From Rhizobiaceae bacterium (lineage in GTDB: Bacteria; Pseudomonadota; Alphaproteobacteria; Rhizobiales; Rhizobiaceae): 64,000 nucleotides of DNA. The stretch is from contig JAMLJA010000001.1 of NCBI GenBank assembly GCA_023953905.1, positions 372,001 to 436,000 on the forward strand, given 5' to 3'. A model generated the notes under the pieces. The model had not been told where the DNA came from, made no database searches, and worked only from the letters and a program-made list of their open reading frames with translations. Below are positions 35,101 to 44,738 of this stretch, piece by piece (positions within the stretch are counted from its first letter, which is position 1; the number at the start of each line of letters is the position of its first letter). The translations under genes and the position numbers were made by a program.

Positions 35101-36327
35101 TCATTCTGCGGAATAGTCGGCAAGGTCGGCCGCGACCGACGCCTTGAAATCCGCCAGAAGCGCCGGGTCTGCGGCATTGATGAGATTCCAGTTGGGGCTG
35201 AACGGAACCTCCTGCGGGGTCTCCAGAAACGCCTGCCCGGCAAGCACGATATTGTCCGAGAACAGCTTGATCGAAGACTCCTCGGCATGGCGATCGAAGG
35301 ACAATCCATTCATCGCCGCGTCATGCGAATAGACTTCCAACATATCCAGCGCTCGACGATAATAGGTCGCCTTGAGCGTGCGGAACACATTGGTCGAGAA
35401 AACCGTGCCGTCGGCCGCAAGCTTCCGGAAGATCGCTTTGCAGATATCCATGGACATGCGGTTCAGGCCAGCCTGCGCATCCGTTGCGGAAAGGTCCTGA
35501 TGCTTGTGGTCGTAGACGTCGGCAATCTCGACCTGACAGACAGCGCGTGGGCCAAGATTGCGCCAGGCCTCCGACAGAACGCCTATTTCAAGGCCCCAGT
35601 CCCAGGGTATGCGCAGATCCGGCAGATAGGTGGTGCGCATGGCGAACTCGCCAGACAGCGGATAGCGAAATGCCCTGAGATAATCGATGTAGTCGCGATC
35701 TCCGATCACCTTCTTCAGCGAAATCAGCAGCGGACTAACGAGATTGCGTGTCACGCGGCCACCGAGCTTGTTGCTTCCAATGCGCGGATAAAAACCCTTG
35801 GCGAGTTGGTATGAGAAACCGGGGTGAGCGACAGGATAGACGAGACGCGACAGCATCTCGCGCGAATAAGTGAGGATGTCGCAGTCGTGGATTGCCACCA
35901 CAGAACTGTCTGCACACGCGATCAGATAGCCAAGGCAACTCCAGACATTTCGGCCCTTGCCTGGCTGCATCGGTGCGAGACCGAGTGCGTCGAGGCGCGC
36001 CATCAGAGCCTGCATACGAGGACCGTCGTTCCAGATCACCACATGCTGTTGCGGCAAAGCCGCGAAGAAGCGGCGGGCGTGCCGATATTGCGCCTCATCT
36101 GCACGGTCGAGGCCGATGATGATGCGGTGGAGGTAGCGCACCTGAGAAAGTTCGGAGATGATCTTCTCCAGCGCCGGGCCTTCGAGTTCCGAATACAGGG
36201 AGGGCAGAACAAGCGTGATCTTGCGCGTCTGCGCAAAGCTCTCGATCTCGTAGTCAAGTTCCGCGAGCGGCCGTGTGCGCAAATTGTGAAAAAGCGCGAC
36301 GTTTCCGTTCTGGTTGAAATCAGCCAT
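35101..36327 (-). CDS. gpgS: Probable glucosyl-3-phosphoglycerate synthase (GT81-like)
   Basis: This glycosyltransferase of about 408 residues has an N-terminal nucleotide-sugar fold, the metal-binding DCD (AIHDCDIL), the GKGRNVWSCLGYLIA stretch and a helical C-terminal half, as in GpgS and mannosyl-3-phosphoglycerate synthases. It would join a sugar from NDP-glucose to 3-phosphoglycerate. I start it at the ATG at 36327 (MADFNQNGNVALFHN); this overlaps the upstream phosphatase by eight bases, while the longer open frame is a shadow. Glucosylglycerate is a compatible solute made under salt or nitrogen stress; choice of glucose over mannose is inference. Confidence 0.85.
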   Translation of the reverse strand: MADFNQNGNVALFHNLRTRPLAELDYEIESFAQTRKITLVLPSLYSELEGPALEKIISELSQVRYLHRIIIGLDRADEAQYRHARRFFAALPQQHVVIWNDGPRMQALMARLDALGLAPMQPGKGRNVWSCLGYLIACADSSVVAIHDCDILTYSREMLSRLVYPVAHPGFSYQLAKGFYPRIGSNKLGGRVTRNLVSPLLISLKKVIGDRDYIDYLRAFRYPLSGEFAMRTTYLPDLRIPWDWGLEIGVLSEAWRNLGPRAVCQVEIADVYDHKHQDLSATDAQAGLNRMSMDICKAIFRKLAADGTVFSTNVFRTLKATYYRRALDMLEVYSHDAAMNGLSFDRHAEESSIKLFSDNIVLAGQAFLETPQEVPFSPNWNLINAADPALLADFKASVAADLADYSAE

Positions 36328-37102
36328 GCGTGTCTCCGTCTTGAAGGATTGCCCGCTCGCGCAGGATCGCTTCCATCCCTTCGGCCCATCCGGCGGGGCC
36401 GCTCTTTTTCGTTCGAAGAATAAGGCCGCGAGCATCCGCCGAGAGGTCTGGAAGCCCGGGGCCATGATCGTTGCGGACGACGACGCCATAGTCGGCGGCC
36501 AGCAGCATTTCCTTGTCGTTCGGCGCATCGCCAAGCGCCACCGTAATGTCCGGCCTGAACCGCTCGACCAGTTCGGACATGCGCTGCGCCTTTGTGCCAC
36601 CGAAAGACAGCGTCAGAAAGCGCCCGCCCCTGTGACCGGCAATGCCCTGCTGCGACAATTCTGAGAGGAAGGTATGAAGCGAGGCCTCGTCGCCAGACCA
36701 TAGCCCCGGCTCGGAATAGGAGCGCTGCCGCGCCCTTTGGGCGGCGACGAGATCAAGACCCGTGAGATCGGAAACCTCTGCATCCGTCATATCGCCGAAA
36801 CCTCGAAAGCAATCTCGCAAAGGCGGCGCGATCATGCTCAGGGTTCTTCGAATGGCGAGATAGTCGGCGTCGCTGCTCACACCCTCGATCAGCGCTGCAC
36901 CATTTTCGACAATTGCGGGATACTGTGAAAGGCCGAGCAGAAGCTGCCAGTGGGCCATCTCCACCGCCGTTTTGGACGATGCCAGAATAACCGGCGCACC
37001 AATCTCGGCAAGTCTGTCCAGCATCGGGCGAGCCGGTGCGAAATCATAGTTCTGGTGATCCAGCAGCGTGCCATCCAGGTCACTGAAGATCAGAAGTTTC
37101 AC
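36320..37102 (-). CDS. HAD-superfamily glucosyl/mannosyl-3-phosphoglycerate phosphatase
   Basis: The 260-residue phosphatase has the HAD nucleophile motif DLDGT (Asp8, Asp10), the Ser of motif II in LASSKT, and motif IV GDAPNDKEML. The C2-type cap belongs to the mannosyl-3-phosphoglycerate phosphatase (YedP-like) subfamily. It precedes gpgS with an 8-base overlap. Together they carry out the two-step synthesis of glucosylglycerate, with dephosphorylation here. Confidence 0.88.
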   Translation of the reverse strand: MKLLIFSDLDGTLLDHQNYDFAPARPMLDRLAEIGAPVILASSKTAVEMAHWQLLLGLSQYPAIVENGAALIEGVSSDADYLAIRRTLSMIAPPLRDCFRGFGDMTDAEVSDLTGLDLVAAQRARQRSYSEPGLWSGDEASLHTFLSELSQQGIAGHRGGRFLTLSFGGTKAQRMSELVERFRPDITVALGDAPNDKEMLLAADYGVVVRNDHGPGLPDLSADARGLILRTKKSGPAGWAEGMEAILRERAILQDGDTHG

Positions 37103-37245
37103 ACGGTCGCCCGTTCGAATCTGTCCATCTATAGAACCATAGGAAAAGCCGCCGCGATTGGAAGGGTCGCGCCGAGATTAGATGCCACATTCGTGTTGGC
37201 GGAATGTCGCGCCATTTTACTGGCGCTCATCTTTATCAAGCAGGA

Positions 37246-38292
37246 TTATCGGAGCAGGAAGCCGCCGCCAAGGGGATCGTCGGGCTCGACGGAAAAACTG
37301 GATCGACCGGAATAATAGGCTCGCCCTGCGACCTCCACGCGAACCGCTTCGAAACGTCCAACGCGCTCGCGCGACACTGGCGATGCTGAAAACACCGAGC
37401 CGGTGAGACTTTCGAATTGGCGGCTCTGGCCGATCGCCAGACCCCGCGCGCACTGGACGGCGATGCGCGCGCACACACCGCTTCCAGTTGGACTGCGGTC
37501 GACTTCGCGTTCGGCAAAGACACAGACATTACGGCTCGGTGACGAGCCAGCCCCGTCGCCGCCATCGGTCAGGATCGTGCCGTAGAGGAACGCCAGATCC
37601 GCATCGTCGGGATGATGCAATGGGACGGTGGCTGCCACATGTTTGGTGATCCGGTCCGCAGCATCGACCAGATCGGCAAGCGGCGTTTCTGTGAGGTCTA
37701 GCCCGATCGATGCTGCATCGACCAGCGCGTAGAAGGCGCCGCCATAGCCGATATCGTAGGCAAATCTGCCGACGCCCGGCACATGCGCGACCTGATCCAA
37801 GAGAAAGGCAAAAGATGGAACGCTCTCGAATGAAACCGCCCCTGTCGCATGACCCTCAGGCGTTTCCTCCACCGCAACCCTGACACGCACGACGCCACAG
37901 GGGCATTGCAAACGCACGATCGTCTCCGGCGACACGGCAGGAACGATCCCACTGTCCACGGCATATCTGCCAAGAGCGATCGTGGCGTGGCCGCACATGG
38001 TGGAATAGCCCTCATTGTGCATGAAAAGCACTGCAAGATCGACATCCGGCAGATCGGGTTCGACGGGGATCACGCCGTACATGTCATAGTGACCGCGCGG
38101 CTCGAAGATGAGGATCGTCCTGAGATGGTCGAGATGTGAGAACGCGTAGCGGCGCTTGTCCAGGATCGTGGCCCCGGGGATCGACGGATAGCCGGCTGTC
38201 ACGATGCGCACGGGTTCCCCGCCGGTGTGCATGTCGACGGTGTCGATCGCAACGGGACCCGTCACAAGTCTGCCCACATCAAGTGTCGTCAT
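37246..38292 (-). CDS. trans-3-hydroxy-L-proline dehydratase (proline racemase family, Cys/Thr type)
   Basis: The 348-residue enzyme has the proline-racemase fold. The first catalytic residue is Cys100 in MCGHAT. The second position, in DRSPTGSG, is Thr269 instead of the Cys found in proline racemases and 4-hydroxyproline epimerases. The Cys/Thr pair marks trans-3-hydroxy-L-proline dehydratases (Cys104/Thr273 in the human enzyme), which yield pyrroline-2-carboxylate. It overlaps the thioesterase stop by four bases and is the last gene of the long dipeptide-importer operon. A pyrroline-2-carboxylate reductase is not visible in the window. Confidence 0.88.
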   Translation of the reverse strand: MTTLDVGRLVTGPVAIDTVDMHTGGEPVRIVTAGYPSIPGATILDKRRYAFSHLDHLRTILIFEPRGHYDMYGVIPVEPDLPDVDLAVLFMHNEGYSTMCGHATIALGRYAVDSGIVPAVSPETIVRLQCPCGVVRVRVAVEETPEGHATGAVSFESVPSFAFLLDQVAHVPGVGRFAYDIGYGGAFYALVDAASIGLDLTETPLADLVDAADRITKHVAATVPLHHPDDADLAFLYGTILTDGGDGAGSSPSRNVCVFAEREVDRSPTGSGVCARIAVQCARGLAIGQSRQFESLTGSVFSASPVSRERVGRFEAVRVEVAGRAYYSGRSSFSVEPDDPLGGGFLLR

Positions 38293-38708
38293 GCTTCGGG
38301 CTGGCCCGCAAACAGAGCTTCCGCACGGCTGCGTATCTCTCCATCGAGTTCCACGGATTTGCGCGCCGCCAGATCGAACCGCACCGTGATGACCGTCGCT
38401 TCGGCATGAATCCTCCTGCTCAGGGTTCCGACCATCACGTGCCTGTAGGCGACCGACGAACGCCCGATCCGTGTCACTTGCGACTTTATGGTGATCAACG
38501 CGCCGGCGGGCGTCTCATCCTTGTAGTCGATCTCGTGGCGCACGTCGGCCCAGCCAAGCGCTCCGTCTGTCTCGACACCCGCCAAGTGACCGAGCAGCTG
38601 AAAGCTCGCATCGTCGAACGCCCCCATGTAGAAGCGAACATTCATGTGCCCCATGGCGTCGCACATCCAGGGATGGGTGACGCCGATATAGGTAACAAGT
38701 TCAGCCAT
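38289..38708 (-). CDS. 4HBT-fold acyl-CoA thioesterase
   Basis: The 139-residue hot-dog-fold protein has the active-site segment DAMGHMNVRFYMGAFDDA, the Asp-containing 4-hydroxybenzoyl-CoA thioesterase type. It hydrolyses an acyl-CoA, chain length unknown. It overlaps the dehydratase by four bases and lies 153 bases after the acylase gene, so it belongs to the same operon. Its presence suggests that the pathway passes through a CoA ester or protects CoA pools. Confidence 0.87.
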   Translation of the reverse strand: MAELVTYIGVTHPWMCDAMGHMNVRFYMGAFDDASFQLLGHLAGVETDGALGWADVRHEIDYKDETPAGALITIKSQVTRIGRSSVAYRHVMVGTLSRRIHAEATVITVRFDLAARKSVELDGEIRSRAEALFAGQPEA

Positions 38709-38861
38709 GCAGCAATTCCCGTAGATTGGATTGCGTCAACTCTGCTTCTGCCGCGCCGACTTCCTGAACTACGCAGAACGGAACGCGCTGCGTCAAGTGC
38801 ACCGCGCCCCATCAACGAAGAACTCAGATTGCGGACGGTTCGGATAATTCCGGACCGCCTA

Positions 38862-41174
38862 CTAGGCCGGCAAGCCCGGTTCCAGAACGATACGCAATTC
38901 GGTCGCGGCTTCCACTTCGTCGCGGCTGAAGAGCATCGGGAAATAATCTTCCCGACCCCAAGTCTCCAGATGGTCCTGATAGTGTGGGCTGGCCGGATCG
39001 CCAGACTGTCCGGGCGCGTTGACAAAGACGCCGTTGTCCCAGTTTCCAACGTCCAGCACCATTCTGAACGAGGCGCCCACCGTCATCAGAAAATCGTCCG
39101 GACGATAGTCGGCGGCATTTGGGGTCAGGCCGGACCCTCCCTTTCCAACGCGCGGCGTATCCCAAGCGGTCTCGCCAAGGTGGGTAGAAAGAGGATGTGA
39201 AAACTTGGCATGATGGAGATTGTCCCATCGCCATGCGTGGGAATCGTCTCCGCAGCGCTGAACAGCCTCCCGCCATGCAGCCGCGAGCGTCCGCTCGACA
39301 ATCGCGTCGCGCACCTTTGTAGGCTGCGGCCCAAAACGATCGTCGGGCTGAACGACAAGGTCGGTCACTTGAAGTGTATCAAGTCCAGCGATGTCGCCGG
39401 CCTCGAAATCTCCGAAGGCCCCTGGCGCGAGCTGTTCCATGACAGCTTCGATCAGGTGCTTGCGAAACCAAAGTTCGAAAAGCATTGCCGCACCGGATTG
39501 CGGTGCAATTTCGCCATTCCAGCCAGTCAACAAGCGTATGGCCTTGCGAGCTTCGTCATCGCCAGGCTGAAACCCCTTCAGAAAGGCCAACAGCTTTTCG
39601 GCAGTCGGCGAGGCAAAGCTCGTCTGCAAGTGACAACTGTCTTCAAGGCTGTGCAGTGTGGCCTTGTCCAATTCACGCGCAATCGCGTCAAAGCGCGCAG
39701 GGTCGCACCACTCGAACCCAGGCTTGTATGTGCGATAATCGAAGTCGCACGGAAGGTTCATCTCATTGGCGGTAGCGACCCAACCGCTCTTGGGATTGTG
39801 AATGCGAGCGTGCGCCTCGGGTGGCATATAGCCGGCCCATTCGCGGCTTCCGTCTCCTGGCACTGGCAAAAGACCGTCCCATTGCGGACGCAGGGGAACG
39901 AAGCCAGACATGATCCAGCCAATCGACCCGGCTTTATCGGCATAGACGTGATTGACGGTAGGCGTCAGCCAGTTCGCGCGCGCCGCAACGAAATCCTCCC
40001 AGGAGGATACTTTCAGGTAGTGTAGCGCCGCCATGTATGGCGCCGATCCGGCTGCCGACCAGATAGAACGCAGCGCATAGGCACGTCTATTGTTGTGATC
40101 GATATGCAGGACCGGCCCATGCCGCGTGAATTCCAACGTCACCGTCAGGTCATCTTGGCCTTTGACGGCAATACTCTCCTCCACCCGCGTCATACGCTCC
40201 CACGCGTCGCCGTAGCGATAGAGGGAATGATCGTCAGGATGCAGTTCGTAGACATACAGATCCGACTGGTCCGCCGGGTGAATTGTGAAACAAAACGCGC
40301 TCGTCTCATTGTGCCCGACCGCGATACCCGGCACACCCGGCTCACCGGCGCCGATGACGTCGAGACCCGGCGAGTTGAGATGCGAGACATAGCGAAGCGA
40401 GGGCAGAAGCAGCAGGCGATGCGGGTCGCTCGCAAGGATTGGTCTGCCCGTCGTGGTGCGATCGCCACTCACCGCCCAGTTGTTGCTGCCGCCTATATCC
40501 GTCTCTGACGACCTGGAAGTAGCCGCAAAATCAGGTTGCGCGGTCCCAAGTTCAAACGTCTTCTTCACTTCCGGCGGTATCAGCTCCGACGCAATACCCT
40601 CGGACTGAATAAGCGACCATTCAGGCTCAAGACGGCGTCTTGCCAAATCGGCGTCGATCCCGTGCTTTTGAATGACGTTGGCACGCACAAGCTCCCGCGC
40701 GAAATTGAAAAGCGGGCCGTGGCTGCGGATTCGGACGCAATCTTCCGCATTCCACCGCTCGGGGGTGGTCCCGGTTCGCGCAAATTCGATCGGTAGACGT
40801 TGGGGTTCGGTCCCGATCAGATCGATATAGGCGTTGATCCCGCGCACAAATGCTTCAGCGATGGCGCGCGACCCCTCGCCATATGCGGCCCATTCCTCAT
40901 TCATGTCGCCGCGATACAGAAGCAGTCGCGCGGCGCGATCCGCCTCAGCGAACGACGCTCCATAGTCGGCCGCGAGACGCCCCAAGCCCCGCTTCCTCCA
41001 TACATCGATCTGCCAGAGCCGATCGCGCGCGACCGCAAAGCCCTGTCCGACAAATGCGTCCAGATCACTTTGTGCGTAGATATGGGGCACGCCCCAGCGG
41101 TCGATCAGGATTTCGATGGTTTCGGAAGGTCCGTCGACGCGCAGCCGCTCGACTGCGGCACTTTCTTCGATCAT
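38862..41174 (-). CDS. Penicillin acylase family Ntn-hydrolase (amide hydrolase), apparently without signal peptide
   Basis: The 770-residue precursor has the alpha chain, a spacer and a beta chain that would begin at the nucleophile Ser230 in GGSNNWAVSG after self-cleavage. The N-terminal motif RDRWGVPHIYA is seen as IDRWGVPHIYAQ, and the downstream ASDPHR is in place. Known relatives cleave penicillins, N-acyl-homoserine lactones or N-acyl amino acids. Unlike most of them, it begins MIEESAAVERLRV with no export signal, suggesting a cytosolic enzyme acting on a substrate brought in by the ABC importer encoded upstream in the operon. Confidence 0.9.
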   Translation of the reverse strand: MIEESAAVERLRVDGPSETIEILIDRWGVPHIYAQSDLDAFVGQGFAVARDRLWQIDVWRKRGLGRLAADYGASFAEADRAARLLLYRGDMNEEWAAYGEGSRAIAEAFVRGINAYIDLIGTEPQRLPIEFARTGTTPERWNAEDCVRIRSHGPLFNFARELVRANVIQKHGIDADLARRRLEPEWSLIQSEGIASELIPPEVKKTFELGTAQPDFAATSRSSETDIGGSNNWAVSGDRTTTGRPILASDPHRLLLLPSLRYVSHLNSPGLDVIGAGEPGVPGIAVGHNETSAFCFTIHPADQSDLYVYELHPDDHSLYRYGDAWERMTRVEESIAVKGQDDLTVTLEFTRHGPVLHIDHNNRRAYALRSIWSAAGSAPYMAALHYLKVSSWEDFVAARANWLTPTVNHVYADKAGSIGWIMSGFVPLRPQWDGLLPVPGDGSREWAGYMPPEAHARIHNPKSGWVATANEMNLPCDFDYRTYKPGFEWCDPARFDAIARELDKATLHSLEDSCHLQTSFASPTAEKLLAFLKGFQPGDDEARKAIRLLTGWNGEIAPQSGAAMLFELWFRKHLIEAVMEQLAPGAFGDFEAGDIAGLDTLQVTDLVVQPDDRFGPQPTKVRDAIVERTLAAAWREAVQRCGDDSHAWRWDNLHHAKFSHPLSTHLGETAWDTPRVGKGGSGLTPNAADYRPDDFLMTVGASFRMVLDVGNWDNGVFVNAPGQSGDPASPHYQDHLETWGREDYFPMLFSRDEVEAATELRIVLEPGLPA

Positions 41175-41227
41175 GTCACTCTCGTCATGGTGCGACCGGC
41201 ACCGGAGCTGGAAAAGCAGTTGCGGGC

Positions 41228-41242
41228 GGCCGCAAGGCGGCC
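41228..41242 (-). other. Intergenic hairpin after the solute-binding-protein gene
   Basis: A 6-base GC stem (GGCCGC with GCGGCC) with a 3-base loop lies in the 84-base gap between the binding-protein stop and the acylase start. There is no T-run; it may stabilise the upstream transcript. Confidence 0.35.
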
Positions 41243-41258
41243 ACCCGTTGCGCGGTGC

Positions 41259-42788
41259 TTATTTCCACTTTGCCCAATAGAAACGCGGTGTTTCATCAGG
41301 CGTCGCGGTGAACTCCAGTTCCTCGGTGAATGCATAGGGCACCACGAAGGAATGGATGGGAACCATGAGTGCTCGCTCGGTGATCAGCTTGATAGCCTCG
41401 TCGTAGATCGCCTTGCGCTTCTCAGGATCAACCTCGCTCCCGCCCTTGGCCACGAGATCCGCGACTTCCTTGTCTCCGACCCTATCGGAGGAGGATTGAC
41501 CGCCGAAGAACGCGGGAAGAATGGCCGACACGTCCATGACCGAATATGAACCCCAGTCCCAATATCCGATCGGTACCTGCCCCTTTCCGAACAGGTCGAC
41601 CAGGGTCGCGCCCTGAATGACCGAGGCCTCCGCCTTGACACCGACCTTGCTGAGATCCTCCTGCACCTTGGCAACCCATTGCGCGTTGCGGGCGCCGATC
41701 ACCTGTGTCGAGAAGCCATCGGGATAACCGGCTTCGGCCAGCAGAGCCTTCGCTTTTTCAGGGCTGTACTCATACTTCACGGCCGCATCGACGTTACAGC
41801 CAAACTGTGCCGGAAAGCACGGCGTGTCGATCGCGCGCGCGTCACCCTGCACCAGATACTCGACCAGTTCCTCCTTGTTGATCGCGTGAGCCAGCGCCTG
41901 CCTCACCTTCACATTGGCGATCGGGTTGTCCTTGTTGTCGCCCGCTCCAAGGATATTGAAGTTGAGGAAGCCGATACGCATGGACTCGTAGAGGTTCGCC
42001 TGGATATTCGGCTGCGCGTCCAACTGAGCCACCTGATCTGCATTGAATTTCCAGATCCAGTCGGCCTTTCCGGACATCAGTTCGAGCATCTCGGTCGCTT
42101 CGTCATTGACGACGCGGATCTCGATGTTGCCGATGGCCGCGGGCAGCTTCGGGCTATCGAAGTAATTTTCGTTGCGCGTCATGAGATAGCGGCTGACGCC
42201 GTCGATTTCCTTCATGACGTATGGGCCGGTGCCAACCAGGTTCTTGCCCATTCCCTCTGGACCGACCTTGCTGTGATACTCGTTCGGATAGATGAAGAGC
42301 GGACCGGCGAGATACTCGAGCGCAGCAGGGAAAGGCGTCTTGAGTTTTACGTCGACCGTGAACGGATCGACCTTGACCGCTTCCTTGATGAAACTGCTGT
42401 TGTTGGGGGTCAGGATCTTGTTTGCGGGATCGACGAGGAAATTGAGCGTATAGACGACGTCGTCTGCGTCAAACGGCTCGCCATTGTGGAATTTTACGCC
42501 TTCACGCAGCTTGAACCGAATTGTCGTATCGTCGAGCCATTCCCATGACGTCGCAAGCAACGGCATGAACTCGCCCGTCGACGGATTCTTGAGAATAAGC
42601 GTATCCATCACCAGCGAGTTGATGATGATACCCGACCGCAACTGATTAAAATGCGGATCGACGTTCGGCACCGACTCTTTCCAGACGATGCGCAATGTAT
42701 CGTCTGACTTGGCAGCCTGGGCAGCCAACGGTGTCAGCGCACTCGCGCTGAGAGCGGCAATGAACGCCGCAACGGTTCTTAGTTTCAT
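41259..42788 (-). CDS. ABC transporter substrate-binding protein, family 5 (dipeptide/oligopeptide/nickel type)
   Basis: This periplasmic receptor of about 509 residues has a signal peptide (MKLRTVAAFIAALSASALTPLAAQA). The family signature follows: KLREGVKFHNGEPFDADDVVYTLN near residue 90. The ATG at 42788 follows a GGGAGAACT site. The ligand could be a peptide or a modified amino acid; the acylase and amidase in the regulon favour an N-acylated or amide compound, as inference. It is the fifth gene of the importer operon, after both ATPase genes. Confidence 0.93.
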   Translation of the reverse strand: MKLRTVAAFIAALSASALTPLAAQAAKSDDTLRIVWKESVPNVDPHFNQLRSGIIINSLVMDTLILKNPSTGEFMPLLATSWEWLDDTTIRFKLREGVKFHNGEPFDADDVVYTLNFLVDPANKILTPNNSSFIKEAVKVDPFTVDVKLKTPFPAALEYLAGPLFIYPNEYHSKVGPEGMGKNLVGTGPYVMKEIDGVSRYLMTRNENYFDSPKLPAAIGNIEIRVVNDEATEMLELMSGKADWIWKFNADQVAQLDAQPNIQANLYESMRIGFLNFNILGAGDNKDNPIANVKVRQALAHAINKEELVEYLVQGDARAIDTPCFPAQFGCNVDAAVKYEYSPEKAKALLAEAGYPDGFSTQVIGARNAQWVAKVQEDLSKVGVKAEASVIQGATLVDLFGKGQVPIGYWDWGSYSVMDVSAILPAFFGGQSSSDRVGDKEVADLVAKGGSEVDPEKRKAIYDEAIKLITERALMVPIHSFVVPYAFTEELEFTATPDETPRFYWAKWK

Positions 42789-42900
42789 GTTTGAGTTCTC
42801 CCTCTGTTGGTTTTGGCAGCAAGGCACTGCACCTTCGCTGCCACTGGATTATTGGAACTGATGGCCGATGGGCTTTGCGGTTGCGGTCCGATACCTCCCG

Positions 42901-43749
42901 TCATGGCAGCAACCGCGACTGCCCTTCCCGATTGAGTTCGGGAATGCCCCCGCCGGGCGCAATATCCAGGGCGGAGGCGAGAAGACGACGGGTGTAGGCA
43001 TGCGCGGGTTCGCGCATGATTTCGGCGGCCGGTCCCTTCTCCGCGATCTCGCCGAAGTACATGACGGCGACCTGATCGGCGAGAAACTGCACGACCTGCA
43101 GATTGTGGCTGATCAAAATGAGAGAAAGATCGGCCGCATGGCGCAATTCATTGAGAAGGTTCAGAATCTGCGCCTGGACCGACACATCCAAAGCTGAGGT
43201 TGGCTCATCGCAGATCAGGATACGTGGCTTGAGCGCGAGAGCGCGCGCGATCGCCACGCGCTGTCGCTGGCCGCCCGACAGCTGGCTTGGATAGCTGGAC
43301 AGCGCGCGCCGGGGCAGACCTACCGAATCGATGACTTCGGCCACCCGCTTTTTGCGCCCCGCACCGTCCGTGATGCCATGGGCGATCAGCGGGCGCTCAA
43401 CGGCGCGTTCGATCGTCTCGCGAGGATTGAGCGACGAATATGGATCCTGAAACACCGGCTGCAACACCCGTGCCACCTGCTTGCGCGTCAGCCCCGATAT
43501 GTCGGCGCCATCCAGCAGCACCTCGCCTGAGGTCGGAGATTCAAGACCGAGCAACATGCGCGATAACGTGGACTTGCCGCAGCCGCTCTCCCCAATCAGT
43601 CCGAGCACCTCGTTTTCCGCCAGTTCCAGGGAAACACCCTTGACAGCGGAAATCGAACGCTGGCGCCCAAATACTCCTGCGGTGACGTGATAGGTCTTGA
43701 TCACGTTCCTGGCTTCCAGCACCAGACGTCTCTCGCGCGAAGCCGTCAT
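42901..43749 (-). CDS. ABC dipeptide transporter ATP-binding protein (OppF/DppF-like)
   Basis: This protein of about 282 residues has Walker A (GESGCGKST), the Q-loop region [18 protein letters not shown], typical of DppF, the signature [15 protein letters not shown] and Walker B ([12 protein letters not shown]). The start is set at the ATG at 43749, which overlaps the preceding ATPase gene by four bases. It lacks the long C-terminal extension of some homologues. Confidence 0.93.
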   Translation of the reverse strand: MTASRERRLVLEARNVIKTYHVTAGVFGRQRSISAVKGVSLELAENEVLGLIGESGCGKSTLSRMLLGLESPTSGEVLLDGADISGLTRKQVARVLQPVFQDPYSSLNPRETIERAVERPLIAHGITDGAGRKKRVAEVIDSVGLPRRALSSYPSQLSGGQRQRVAIARALALKPRILICDEPTSALDVSVQAQILNLLNELRHAADLSLILISHNLQVVQFLADQVAVMYFGEIAEKGPAAEIMREPAHAYTRRLLASALDIAPGGGIPELNREGQSRLLP

Positions 43750-44738
43750 CGCGAAAGGGCCTCGCCGAACGCACGCACACATCGCACGCGATGCCCATCG
43801 AGACTGCGCAGAGGAATGATGCCCTCGTCACACTCAGGTCCGGCCTGAGTGCACCGCTCGCGGAATGTGCATCCGGTGAGATCGCCAATGAGGCTCGGGA
43901 CCGTGCCGGGAATGACCTGAAGCGGCTTGCCCTTCGTTTCGGGATCGAGGGAAGGCAGGCATCCGAGCAATCCGCGCGCATAGGGATGCATTGGCCGGTT
44001 GAAGAACGCCTGTGTGGTCGCGTCCTCCACGACTTGCCCGCCATACATGACGACGATTCGGTCGGCGACGCGCGACGCCACGGCCAGATCATGCGTGATC
44101 AGCAGCAGGGACAGGCCGAAGCGGTTCTTCAGGTCGATCAGCAAACGCAATATCTGGGCCTGAATCGTGACGTCCAGGGCGGTCGTCGGTTCATCGGCGA
44201 TAATCATCGCCGGCTCGCACATCAGGGCCATCGCAATCACCGCGCGTTGGCGCAGGCCACCCGACAGATGATGCGGATATTGGGTCATCCGCTCCTCGGG
44301 GCTCGGGATACCCACCTGCCCCAGCATCTCCACAGCGCGTTCACGCGCTTGACCCTGTCTGCTCGGCCGATGGCGGCGATAGACCTCCATCAGTTGTTCG
44401 CCAATCGTCAGAGAGGGGTTCAACGCCGTAAGCGGTTCCTGGAAAATGACTCCGATCCTGTCGCCGCGAATTTCCCGAAGGCGCTTTTCCTTTGCCGAGA
44501 GGAGGTCTTCGCCCAGAAAACTCAGCCTCGCAGCATTGCGAACTGCGCCCCGCGGCAGAAGATTGAGGATTGCCATCGCCGACATCGATTTGCCGCAACC
44601 GCTTTCACCGACGATACACACCGTCTCTCCTCGGCCAACGTCGAACGAGATTTCGCGCACCGCATGCACGCGCCCCATGCGATGAGGCAGCGATACCGTC
44701 AGGTCCCGCACGGACAGAACAGGTCCCGTGTCGCTCAT
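43746..44738 (-). CDS. ABC dipeptide transporter ATP-binding protein (OppD/DppD-like)
   Basis: The 330-residue ATPase has Walker A (GESGCGKSM), the signature [15 protein letters not shown] and Walker B ([12 protein letters not shown]). Its C-terminal oligopeptide-transport domain has the cysteine cluster [14 protein letters not shown], which binds an iron-sulfur cluster in relatives. Four-base overlaps with both neighbours show translational coupling. Confidence 0.95.
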   Translation of the reverse strand: MSDTGPVLSVRDLTVSLPHRMGRVHAVREISFDVGRGETVCIVGESGCGKSMSAMAILNLLPRGAVRNAARLSFLGEDLLSAKEKRLREIRGDRIGVIFQEPLTALNPSLTIGEQLMEVYRRHRPSRQGQARERAVEMLGQVGIPSPEERMTQYPHHLSGGLRQRAVIAMALMCEPAMIIADEPTTALDVTIQAQILRLLIDLKNRFGLSLLLITHDLAVASRVADRIVVMYGGQVVEDATTQAFFNRPMHPYARGLLGCLPSLDPETKGKPLQVIPGTVPSLIGDLTGCTFRERCTQAGPECDEGIIPLRSLDGHRVRCVRAFGEALSR

